Positions 1 through 5,648 of a DNA stretch of 5,648 nucleotides are shown piece after piece. Under the pieces are notes generated by a model. It had not been told where the DNA came from. It did no database searches and saw nothing but the letters and a program-made list of their open reading frames with translations. This DNA comes from Gammaproteobacteria bacterium (GTDB lineage: Bacteria > Pseudomonadota > Gammaproteobacteria > Steroidobacterales > MnTg04). Position 1 is the first letter of the stretch. Every line of letters starts with the position of its first letter. The DNA is taken from assembly GCA_027297845.1 (NCBI GenBank), contig JAPUHG010000213.1:1-5648 (forward strand), written 5' to 3'. A program made the translations under genes and the position numbers.

Positions 1-377
1 ATTCCGGGTTGGCGTATATGGCGATGGGTGCGAGTGCCTTCATCATCGTCTATGCATTAACGTTATCTCCACCGAACAAGATACTGCTGCTGGCATTGAG
101 TCCGATCGGTCTCGCTATCGGTTACGGCAACCTCCGTTACATGCGCTCGGACCCGCCCTCGAAAAGAGCCTGGATGTATGAGCACCTGGGAGCGATGATC
201 GGTTCTGGTATTGCATTCCACACTGCGTTCGCCGTATTCGGCGTAACGAGGCTGTTCGATATTGGACTTGACGGCTGGATTGCTATCATCCCCTGGGTCG
301 CGCCAACCGCTATTGGCATTCCGGCAATCACGATCTGGACTCGACATTACCGGCGAAAATTTGGCGAAGTCGTATGA
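1..377 (+). CDS. Conserved multi-pass membrane protein, C-terminal part (5' end outside window)
   Basis: The reading frame is open to the left edge of the window. The first possible start inside is a TTG at 9, with ATG at 18 and 24, but no Shine-Dalgarno site is visible, so I treat the gene as truncated by the window. About 122 residues are seen. Four hydrophobic stretches are apparent, near residues 1-19, 23-41, 60-80 and 87-109 counted from the TTG, and the protein ends in a basic tail (RHYRRKFGEVV), as expected of an inner-membrane protein with a cytoplasmic end. A block around residues 58-79 (EHLGAMIGSGIAFHTAF) carries His, Met and Gly residues inside a membrane segment. It resembles a motif I recall from uncharacterised bacterial membrane proteins, but I cannot name the family. 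The stop codon overlaps the start of the padR-type gene (ATGA), so the two are probably co-transcribed and this protein is a likely target of that regulator. Function unknown. Confidence 0.75.
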   Translation, partial: SGLAYMAMGASAFIIVYALTLSPPNKILLLALSPIGLAIGYGNLRYMRSDPPSKRAWMYEHLGAMIGSGIAFHTAFAVFGVTRLFDIGLDGWIAIIPWVAPTAIGIPAITIWTRHYRRKFGEVV

Positions 378-949
378 GTCTGAAATACATTTTGCTTGGC
401 GTTCTGAGCGAGTCGCAAAGCGGCTATGACATCAAGAAATACTTCGAAAACTCCCTGAAGAACTTTTGGAACGCAGAGCTCTCACAAATATATCCGCTTC
501 TTCAGAAAATGGAAAAAGAGGGCTTGCTAAATGGCACAACCGGCGACTCCGACATCGGTCCGAAAAAACGAGTTTACGGACGCACCGAGAAAGGCAATTC
601 AGAACTGGAATCCTGGTTGTCCGAAGGACCGGTCGTCGGCTCGGAGCGAATTGCCTATCTGGCCCAGGTTTTTTTCCTGGCCAGCCTCAAAGACAAAGCC
701 AGCGCGATTGCATACATGCAAAAACTTAAGGACTACATGGCGGCACGTCTCGCGACGCTCAAAGCGGTGGAGACTGAGTGGGCCGGGCAAGACGCCCGCT
801 ACCCGGATGCGTTGCCAGACGACGAATTCTACCCGCAACTAACGTTGACCCTCGGCATTGCGCGGCTGCGCGGGACGGTCGAGTGGTGCGAAGAATGTAT
901 CTCCAGAATACAGGCCAGAAAAGAAGAGCCAGTCGAAGCCGGACAGTAA
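374..949 (+). CDS. PadR-family transcriptional regulator
   Basis: This 191-residue protein has the PadR layout: an N-terminal winged helix (about residues 1-85) and a C-terminal helical dimerisation region (about 95-182, the Vir_act_alpha_C type). The start MSLKYILLGVL followed by SGYDIKKYF is the typical first helix. SQIYPLLQKMEKEGLL (37-52) is the recognition-helix region, and the wing lies at 64-82 with the usual VYGRTEKG pattern. PadR proteins are cytoplasmic DNA-binding proteins, mostly repressors that respond to small molecules such as phenolic acids or drugs. The ligand cannot be told from sequence. The ATG overlaps the stop of the upstream membrane-protein gene by ATGA and has no strong Shine-Dalgarno site of its own, which suggests translational coupling. 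PadR genes are often beside the membrane protein they control, and I infer the same here. The family assignment is firm; the target is inference. Confidence 0.93.
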   Translation: MSLKYILLGVLSESQSGYDIKKYFENSLKNFWNAELSQIYPLLQKMEKEGLLNGTTGDSDIGPKKRVYGRTEKGNSELESWLSEGPVVGSERIAYLAQVFFLASLKDKASAIAYMQKLKDYMAARLATLKAVETEWAGQDARYPDALPDDEFYPQLTLTLGIARLRGTVEWCEECISRIQARKEEPVEAGQ

Positions 950-1031
950 TTCTTTCCGAAGAAAGCGAATCCCAAATCTGCTGCAGAACGTATGCCTGCC
1001 ACTGACGCCAGTAGTCAATTCTGTGTTGTGC

Positions 1032-1493
1032 TCACGGACGTTTGACAACCCACTCCGTGCCAATCTTCGTGCCGGCCTGTTCAATCATTTTCGCAATCGG
1101 GCAAAACCGCGGCAGATCCCTCTTTAATATCTCGAGTTGTTCTGCAGATGCGTCGGTACTTATCTCGATTCGCAGTTTGATGTCGGGGAATGGCAGGTCG
1201 ACTTCTTCCTGTAAGGTCACGCCCAGGCGGTTGAAGCCTGCATCGAGCAATATTTCCAACGAGTCCAGTTGAATGCCATTTTTTTTCGCAATCTTGTGAG
1301 TAATGACATTGCTGCAGGCGACCAGCGAGGCCAGGAATAATTCGGTGGGCGCCAGGCCTTCATTCGTGCCACCGCGTTCCGCTGGCTCATCCGATACGTC
1401 CACCAGGTCACGCACCTTTATCAATGTCAGGCAATGACTCTCTGCTATTCCGGATACTTTGGCTCTCACTAATGTCTTAGTATTAATATTCAC
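1032..1493 (-). CDS. OsmC/Ohr-family protein (probable peroxidase-type redox protein)
   Basis: The 153-residue product has the OsmC-family signature. GGTNEGLAPTELFLASLVAC (41-60) matches the conserved block that brings the first reactive cysteine (Cys60) next to Glu51, and RFCPIAK (129-135) holds the second cysteine (Cys131). The roughly 70-residue spacing and total length are normal for the family. Characterised members are cytoplasmic dimers that reduce organic hydroperoxides through this Cys pair; many relatives have untested roles, so the substrate is unknown. The start is a GTG at 1493; I see no in-frame ATG nearby. The nearest purine-rich stretch (GGAAAAA) is about 12 bases upstream and lies in the end of the previous gene. 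With only 5 bases between the upstream stop and this GTG, translation is probably coupled to the upstream dehydrogenase frame. Because that frame is now broken, expression of this protein may be altered. It appears intact. Confidence 0.92.
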   Translation of the reverse strand: MNINTKTLVRAKVSGIAESHCLTLIKVRDLVDVSDEPAERGGTNEGLAPTELFLASLVACSNVITHKIAKKNGIQLDSLEILLDAGFNRLGVTLQEEVDLPFPDIKLRIEISTDASAEQLEILKRDLPRFCPIAKMIEQAGTKIGTEWVVKRP

Positions 1494-1498
1494 GTCGG

Positions 1499-2001
1499 TT
1501 ATTTTTCCAGTCCACTGGCGCGGGCCTGCTCGCGCGCCATTACCGCCCAGTCAAGTCCACCCTCGCCACGTTCAATTGCTTGGCGCAGGTGATCACGCCA
1601 TATATGTGTACTTGGCAGTTGCATGTCGGCAGCTTCCGCTGCTTCCAGTGCCAGGTCCGCATCTTTGAGTCCGATCAGCGCGGTTGCGCCATGGCCTTCC
1701 CATGCCTGCTCGACGATCAGTTTGCCGTAAATCTTGTAGGCTGGTGCACCAAATAGACCCTGCAACATCACATCGAAAAAAAGCGCCGGTTCAACGCCCA
1801 GTTTTTCTACAAGTGAAAATGCTTCGCCCATTGTTTCTATCGCACAACCCAAAACGAAATTATTGGCAATCTTTACGGCAGTAGCTGCTTGCGGCTCAGG
1901 GCTGGCACCGGGTCGTAAACGAGCAGATCGTGACCTGCCGCCCGTATGCGTCCGGCCATTCCCTGGCCCATGCGGCCGAGGCCAATGAATCCAACTTTCA
2001 T
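1499..2001 (-). pseudogene. 3-hydroxyisobutyrate dehydrogenase-family (beta-hydroxyacid dehydrogenase) gene with internal deletion and frameshift
   Basis: The gene begins at an ATG (2001-1999) with a good Shine-Dalgarno AGGA at 2012-2009. It encodes MKVGFIGLGRMGQGMAG and on to GHDLLVYD, the start of an NAD(P)-binding Rossmann fold with the GxGxxG fingerprint. After about 30-35 residues homology stops, and this frame ends at a TAA (1875-1873) after 42 codons. In another frame, from about 1900 to the TAA at 1501-1499, lies the C-terminal domain: KIANNF carries the family's catalytic Lys (codon 1873-1871) and the following Asn, then ETMGEAFSLVEKLG and GLKDADLALEAAE, typical of the helical domain. 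Known members are about 290 residues; here only about 165 can be assembled. Most of the Rossmann domain, including the substrate-binding glycine-rich block (DAPVSGG type), is absent. An active enzyme is not expected. The family interconverts hydroxy acids and semialdehydes; the exact former substrate cannot be told. The C-terminal part alone could start at TTG 1852 or ATG 1831, but no function is known for such a fragment. Confidence 0.88.
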
Positions 2002-2062
2002 ATTATTTTCCTGTGCGGTAGAGACGGTGCCTTGTCAAAGCTGACCTGGCTCAATAGCTTGC

Positions 2063-2767
2063 CTAATCAAACCGCCCGCTGGTCAGTACGATTTCTGATG
2101 TGACCGTGTAGTGTTTGGTGAGTAACTCGACCGCCAGATCGGCATTTCGGTCCAGTACCGCCTGTTGCAAGTCCCGGTGCTCTTCCATTTCGTGGCGGTA
2201 ACGATATTCCATAACTTCAACAAGGTTGCGGTATCGCAGGGTGCGTTTGGCCAGTTGGGCACAAAAATCAATCAGGATGTTGGAATTGCAAGCCGAAATC
2301 AGCGTTTCGTGAAATTCTGCGTGATGATCTTCCCATTCAGAGGAGGTGTGCTTGACATTATCGACTTTGCTCTGCGCTTCGCGATTAAGCCAGTGAAATG
2401 CCAGTACTATCCGCTCCTCCCAGGCAACATCGCCATGAGCGATGGATTCCCGAAGAGCTATTTCTTCCAGCCAGCAACGGGTACGGGTCAGTTCCATTAG
2501 TTCTTCGGTATTCGCAGGAGAGACACGAAAGCCACTGTTTTCTTCCCTTACCACCATGCCGTTGGCAGAAAGGCGATTAAGTGCCTCACGTAACGGGCTG
2601 TTGCCGGTGTTGTACTCTTCGATGAGATCTTTGAGGCGCAGTTTCCGGCCCGGTTTCAGCTGACCCGTGAGAATGTCGTCTTGCAGCCTGTCATAGACGG
2701 TTGAGGCTTGCGTGGATGTCCGTGTACCGGATTCCATCGCCTCGGGCTCAGTCACGCCCTTATTCAT
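2063..2767 (-). CDS. GntR-family regulator, FadR/FCD subfamily (CsiR-like)
   Basis: The 234-residue protein has a winged helix at about 20-85 (VYDRLQDDILTGQLKPG, then SPLREALNRLSANGMV, the GntR recognition region) and an all-helical FCD ligand domain at about 92-222. The FCD metal site can be read as His149, His153, His197 and His219. The first position is usually Asp in FCD proteins but His here (HHAEFH), which I associate with CsiR-like members. Such regulators are cytoplasmic, usually repressors released by an organic acid. The ATG at 2767 is preceded by GAGGGG (2782-2777) at 9 bases, supporting the start. It is the first gene of a minus-strand unit, followed after 61 bases by the broken dehydrogenase and then the OsmC gene, and is divergent from the TRAP operon. 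I infer that it controls itself and the TRAP genes through the region between them. Family firm; effector unknown. Confidence 0.93.
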   Translation of the reverse strand: MNKGVTEPEAMESGTRTSTQASTVYDRLQDDILTGQLKPGRKLRLKDLIEEYNTGNSPLREALNRLSANGMVVREENSGFRVSPANTEELMELTRTRCWLEEIALRESIAHGDVAWEERIVLAFHWLNREAQSKVDNVKHTSSEWEDHHAEFHETLISACNSNILIDFCAQLAKRTLRYRNLVEVMEYRYRHEMEEHRDLQQAVLDRNADLAVELLTKHYTVTSEIVLTSGRFD

Positions 2768-3041
2768 GTGTGAAAACCCCTCGGAATTTCGATTTATTGG
2801 GCGAATATCTTACTTTCATCGATAATATTTGTATAGCGGCGATACTGGCCGTCGAATAATCAACAGTACCGGGCTATCGGGTTCGTTGCGGCTCAAGCAG
2901 CCTTTAACTGGCCCCATATTTTCGTTAATATCACTCAATTGCAAGTTTTATCGAATATATTCATAACCCCACCGGAGCCATTTTGAAACCCCAGAAAGCG
3001 ATTTTCTTGTTCAAATTGCCGCCGTTTGGGCATTTTTGCGG
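2768..3041. promoter_or_regulatory. Divergent intergenic control region between the GntR regulator and the TRAP operon
   Basis: These 274 bases separate the two divergent start codons and must hold promoters for both. The region is clearly more A+T rich than the flanking genes. Rightward candidates are TTGCAA (2939-2944) with CATAAC (2962-2967) at 17 bases, and TTAACT (2904-2909) with TAATAT (2926-2931) at 16 bases; each matches consensus at about 4 of 6 positions per hexamer. Leftward, TATTAT (complement of 2822-2827) could be a -10 box, but no good -35 box is visible. A perfect 10-base palindrome, GAATATATTC, lies at 2953-2962, just upstream of or overlapping the rightward -10. An imperfect palindrome at 2831-2845 is listed separately. 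CGAATA occurs three times (2802, 2853, 2952). No terminator-like hairpin with a T tract was seen. That promoters are present follows from the gene layout; the exact boxes are guesses. Confidence 0.6.
2831..2845. promoter_or_regulatory. Candidate operator: imperfect palindrome GTATAGCGGCGATAC
   Basis: The 15 bases read GTAT-A-GC-G-GC-G-ATAC. The two halves are reverse complements except for one mismatched pair (positions 5 and 11) around a single central base. The site lies 64 bases upstream of the GntR regulator start, next to the possible leftward -10 box TATTAT, where a bound repressor would block transcription. GntR/FCD regulators bind short palindromes, often with GTAT/ATAC-like arms. Assigning it to this regulator is inference. 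Confidence 0.35.
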
Positions 3042-3045
3042 ATGA
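2983..3045 (+). CDS. Possible 20-codon leader ORF upstream of the TRAP binding-protein gene
   Basis: A frame starting at TTG (2983-2985), preceded by GGAG (2974-2977) at 5 bases, runs for 20 codons (MKPQKAIFLF, then KLPPFGHFCG) and stops at TGA 3043-3045. That stop overlaps the ATG of the binding-protein gene as ATGA. The downstream ATG has no good Shine-Dalgarno site of its own (only GGG at 3028-3030, 11 bases away), so the leader could deliver ribosomes to it. Against this, the start is TTG, the ORF is short enough to arise by chance, and one of the promoter candidates would place the transcript start at about the GGAG. It could also be the former N-terminus of the signal peptide in another frame, but the downstream frame already has a complete signal peptide. 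Treat as a hypothesis. Confidence 0.25.
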   Translation: MKPQKAIFLFKLPPFGHFCG

Positions 3046-4121
3046 TTTCTCCGTCCCGCAGAGCCCTGCTGGTGCTGCTGATTTATTCTGGCCTGGCATC
3101 CCTGCATTCGCAGGCCAAATCTCCCGAGGAGATTTCTCTCACAGCGATCGATTCTTACGCACCGACTGCGCTTTGGACGATGGTTTTCATTGAGTATTTC
3201 ATCCCGGAAGTTGACCGTCGACTGGCGGAGACCGGTAACTACAAGATCAAGTGGAACAAGGCCTTCGGTGGCACCATCGCGAAGACCCGTGGCGTGCTTG
3301 ATGCCTTGCAGTACGATCTGGCCGACATAGGAATCGTTACGACCCCATATCATCCTGACAAAGTGCCTTTTTATAATCTGCCCTACGTGACACCGCTGGT
3401 AACGACGGATATCGGGCTGGTTGCGCGCACGATGTCCGAGCTGGTCGAGCGCTATCCGCAACTTGCAGAACAATGGCAGGACTACCGCCAGGTCTACCTG
3501 ACGACGGCCGGATCCATCGATACCTACCAGGTCCTGACCAATTACCCCGTCAGCTCGCTGGAGGATTTCCAAGGCAAGAAGATAGCCGGTGTGGGATTGA
3601 ATCTGCGCTACCTGGCAGGCCTGGATGCGTCCCCGGTCAATAGCGGTATCAGCGACTGGTACAACAATCTTGCGACCGGGCTGGTCGATGGCGTGATTGG
3701 CTGGGCTGAGGGCAGCATCGCTTACCGCTTATACGAAGTGGCGCCATACCTGATTGATGTCCGCCTGGGTGCGGTCAGCACCAAGGTGATCAATATGAAT
3801 GAACGTACCTGGGCGCGCTTGCCCCCAGAAGTAAAAACGGTGCTCAAGGAAACTGCTGAGGATTATCGCGACGAACTGGCTCGTGAAGCCGACCGTCGGT
3901 CTGCAGAAAGCCGCATCAAGTTTGAGGAGTTTGGGGGAACGATCATCCCGCTGACGCCGGAACAACGACAAGCCTGGGCAGACGGGCTGCCAAATATTGC
4001 CGGCGAATGGGCGGACGATATGGAAACACGCGGCCAGCCGGGGCACGCGATCCTGCACGACTATATGGAAATTATGCGGGACAATGATCAGCCTATCGTG
4101 CGCCACTGGGATCGGGAGTAG
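3042..4121 (+). CDS. TRAP transporter periplasmic solute-binding protein (DctP family)
   Basis: The protein has 359 residues from ATG 3042; a TTG at 3036 would add two. I prefer the ATG, which gives a clean signal peptide: MISPSRRALL, a hydrophobic core to about residue 20, and a likely cleavage after SQA (23-25). The mature protein has DctP-family features: AFGGTIAKTRGVLDALQ (74-90) resembles the block that ends in counting the solute, DLADIGIV (92-99), LEDFQGKKIAG (173-183) and YNNLATGLVDGVIG (207-220). In the periplasm it would bind an organic anion and hand it to the QM membrane complex. The well-known substrate Arg usually follows GxKIR; here the position is Ala182 (GKKIAGVG), with Arg189 a few residues on, so the ligand or its anchoring may differ from C4-dicarboxylates. 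It is followed after 3 bases by the DctQ-type gene. Family firm, substrate unknown. Confidence 0.94.
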   Translation: MISPSRRALLVLLIYSGLASLHSQAKSPEEISLTAIDSYAPTALWTMVFIEYFIPEVDRRLAETGNYKIKWNKAFGGTIAKTRGVLDALQYDLADIGIVTTPYHPDKVPFYNLPYVTPLVTTDIGLVARTMSELVERYPQLAEQWQDYRQVYLTTAGSIDTYQVLTNYPVSSLEDFQGKKIAGVGLNLRYLAGLDASPVNSGISDWYNNLATGLVDGVIGWAEGSIAYRLYEVAPYLIDVRLGAVSTKVINMNERTWARLPPEVKTVLKETAEDYRDELAREADRRSAESRIKFEEFGGTIIPLTPEQRQAWADGLPNIAGEWADDMETRGQPGHAILHDYMEIMRDNDQPIVRHWDRE

Positions 4122-4124
4122 GCG

Positions 4125-4658
4125 ATGAGTTCCCTGGGCAACATCATCAGCCGTGCTTTTTCTGCAATTGTCGGTGGAATGAACAGCATCGGAACGGTGT
4201 TGATTTTCGGCCTGGTGGTGATGATCAATCTCGATGTCTTTTCTCGTTTCCTGTTTAACGCACCGATCGACGGCGTGAAAGAACTCGTCGAACTATCCAT
4301 CGTTGCCATCGTGTTTCTGCAACTCCCGGACGCTGTAAGGGCCGGACGGCTAACGCGTTCAGATGGACTGTACTCGCGGTTGCAGCGGAGTTACCCGCGT
4401 TTCACTCACGGTCTGGGCGCTTTTTTTGACATTGCAGGCGCCTTGTTTTTTGTGGCAATTATTATGGGCTCGGTGCCGCGACTGATCGACGCCTGGTCGC
4501 GAAATTACTTCGCCGGCAACAAAGGCATTTTTGTTGTACCCGTCTGGCCGGTGCGATTGATACTCGTCATTGGTGCCGCAACCGTTGTCCTGGTTTTTCT
4601 CGGCATGGCCTGGAAACACCTCGTAGCACTGATCAGGAATGACGGTGAGGAATCATGA
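4125..4658 (+). CDS. TRAP transporter small membrane subunit (DctQ family)
   Basis: The 177-residue protein shows four hydrophobic segments, at about 20-40, 52-70, 98-118 and 143-163, the normal DctQ topology. LDVFSRFLFNAPIDGVKEL (36-54) is the recognisable family motif after the first membrane segment. DctQ proteins sit in the inner membrane with DctM and form part of the surface that docks the loaded binding protein. The ATG has GGAG at 4114-4117, 7 bases upstream, inside the end of the binding-protein gene. The gene ends in an ATGA overlap with the DctM-type gene, so the two membrane subunits should be made in step. DctQ sequences diverge strongly, so the call leans on position between P and M as well as on topology and motif. 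Confidence 0.92.
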   Translation: MSSLGNIISRAFSAIVGGMNSIGTVLIFGLVVMINLDVFSRFLFNAPIDGVKELVELSIVAIVFLQLPDAVRAGRLTRSDGLYSRLQRSYPRFTHGLGAFFDIAGALFFVAIIMGSVPRLIDAWSRNYFAGNKGIFVVPVWPVRLILVIGAATVVLVFLGMAWKHLVALIRNDGEES

Positions 4659-5648
4659 CCGGTATTGAAATTGGCCTGATTTCGGTTATCGCCATCCTGA
4701 TTTTGATCTATGCCGGGATGTATGTGCCAGAGGCGCTGGGGCTGGTGTCATTTGTGACCGTCTGGTTAGTGCGAGGCAGTTTTGATGCACCCGTATATCT
4801 CGTAACGCTGGCGGCATCCAATAGCCTTGAAGATTATATTTTTGGTGTGATCCCGCTGTTCGTATTGATGGGCCTTTTGGTCAGCCACTCGCAAATGGGG
4901 CGGGACATTTACCAGGTCGCGAATCACCTGTTGCACAAAGTCAGTGGTGGACTTGGCGTCGCTACCGTTGTGGCGAATGCCGCATTCGCCGCAATTACCG
5001 GCGTTAGTATAGCTTCCGCTTCAGTTTTTGCGCGGGTTGCCGTACCGGAAATGATTCGCTTTGGTTACAACCCGCGTTTTGCTGTTGGCGTAGTTGCTGG
5101 TAGCTCGGTATTGGGCATGCTTATCCCACCGAGCGTGATGCTAATCATCTACGCCATCATTACCGAACAATCGGTCGCCGCACTATTCACTGCAGGAATC
5201 ATCCCCGGGCTGATGCTGGCGGCGGCATACATCGTTGCAATTGTAGCTATGGCGATTTTCTTTCCCAGTTACGTCGGTGGTCAACAAGCAAAAACCCAAG
5301 AGGCAGACCCCGAGGTGCGGTTGTCCAGGAGAGAATTGTTCAGCAAGACGGTGCCGCTGGTAACGCTAATCCTGCTGGTTCTTGGCGGCATTTACGGTGG
5401 CGTGTTTACGCCGACGGAAGCGGGTGCAGTCGGTGCACTCGGCGCCCTTGTGATCGCATTACTCAAACGTAAACTTGATCGTGCGACATTGTGGAAAGTG
5501 CTGGCGGAAACCGGGCACATCGTTGCCTCGATACTGATGCTGATTGTCGCCGCGACAATGTACAGTCGGATGCTTGCGATCTCCGGCTTGCCCAACGAGT
5601 TGGGTGTACTTATCAATCAGACCGATATCGGTTTCTACGGCATATTGG
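4655..5648 (+). CDS. TRAP transporter large membrane subunit (DctM family), 3' end outside window
   Basis: An open frame starts at ATG 4655, which overlaps the previous stop (ATGA), with GAGG at 4647-4650. It runs without a stop to the end of the window, giving 331 complete codons of an expected 425-435. The protein is very hydrophobic throughout. Family marks include IPLFVLMGLL near residues 69-78, IPPSVMLIIYAII (157-169), and GGIYGGVFTPTEAGA (244-258), the last being one of the most conserved DctM stretches. It is the elevator-type translocation subunit, using a sodium gradient in characterised relatives to bring in the solute delivered by the binding protein. A polar loop (about 208-230) separates two membrane halves. 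Nothing suggests damage. Because the gene is cut by the window, any catabolic genes that follow it, which would hint at the substrate, are not visible. Confidence 0.95.
   Translation, partial: MTGIEIGLISVIAILILIYAGMYVPEALGLVSFVTVWLVRGSFDAPVYLVTLAASNSLEDYIFGVIPLFVLMGLLVSHSQMGRDIYQVANHLLHKVSGGLGVATVVANAAFAAITGVSIASASVFARVAVPEMIRFGYNPRFAVGVVAGSSVLGMLIPPSVMLIIYAIITEQSVAALFTAGIIPGLMLAAAYIVAIVAMAIFFPSYVGGQQAKTQEADPEVRLSRRELFSKTVPLVTLILLVLGGIYGGVFTPTEAGAVGALGALVIALLKRKLDRATLWKVLAETGHIVASILMLIVAATMYSRMLAISGLPNELGVLINQTDIGFYGIL

Noticed and set aside
950..968. Small inverted repeat CTTTC-CGAA-GAAAG between the convergent padR-type and OsmC genes, as a terminator
   Set aside because: The stem is only 5 base pairs, A+T rich, and no T tract follows on either strand. 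It is too weak to call.
1459..1668. Plus-strand open frame over the dehydrogenase/OsmC junction
   Set aside because: Proline- and histidine-rich shadow of minus-strand coding sequence, with no convincing ribosome site.
1499..1852. C-terminal dehydrogenase domain as a genuine free-standing small gene
   Set aside because: Homology in the same strand continues upstream past the proposed starts, and the N-terminal part with a proper ribosome site lies just before it, so a deleted gene explains it better.
2961..3572. Long minus-strand open frame (203 residues) opposite the TRAP binding-protein gene
   Set aside because: It is antisense to a clearly recognisable gene, with an Arg/Gln/Gly-rich composition typical of a shadow frame and no recognisable domain.
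3729..4106. Minus-strand open frame opposite the end of the binding-protein gene
   Set aside because: No family resemblance; it lies fully within a well-supported gene on the other strand.
1..5648. Mobile element, phage or CRISPR origin for the window
   Set aside because: No transposase, integrase, terminal repeats, target duplications or spaced repeats were seen; the gene content is ordinary metabolic and regulatory.

Overview
The window looks like chromosomal DNA from a Gram-negative proteobacterium, possibly a marine or environmental gammaproteobacterium. This rests on the tripartite TRAP transporter, the Sec-type signal peptide on its binding protein, Shine-Dalgarno sites of the AGGA/GAGG type, moderate G+C and tight ATGA gene overlaps. 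The taxon is an impression; there is no rRNA or marker gene to fix it. I see no tRNA, rRNA, CRISPR array, insertion sequence or phage gene.

Layout. (1) 1-949, plus strand: the 3' part of a multi-pass membrane protein gene, overlapping by ATGA a PadR-family repressor. This looks like a self-regulated two-gene unit. (2) 950-1031: a short convergent gap. (3) 2767-1032, minus strand: a GntR/FCD regulator, then a 3-hydroxyisobutyrate-dehydrogenase-type gene that has lost its middle, then an OsmC-family protein starting 5 bases after the broken gene. (4) 2768-3041: a 274-base divergent control region with an imperfect palindrome and a possible 20-codon leader ORF. (5) 3042-5648, plus strand: a TRAP transporter in the order binding protein (DctP type), small membrane subunit (DctQ type), large membrane subunit (DctM type, cut off by the window end).

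How it fits together. The regulator divergent from the TRAP operon is the natural candidate to control both directions in response to the imported organic acid. The dehydrogenase behind the regulator belongs to a family that oxidises or reduces hydroxy acids, so the ancestral locus was probably an uptake-plus-catabolism cassette. The dehydrogenase now keeps about 30 residues of the NAD-binding fold and then jumps, out of frame, to the C-terminal domain. That is the most notable feature of the window: either a decaying pathway or an assembly deletion.

The families here are all known. I do not see a convincing new system. The items most worth checking are the internal deletion, the leader ORF ending in an ATGA overlap with the binding-protein start, and the palindrome in the divergent region.
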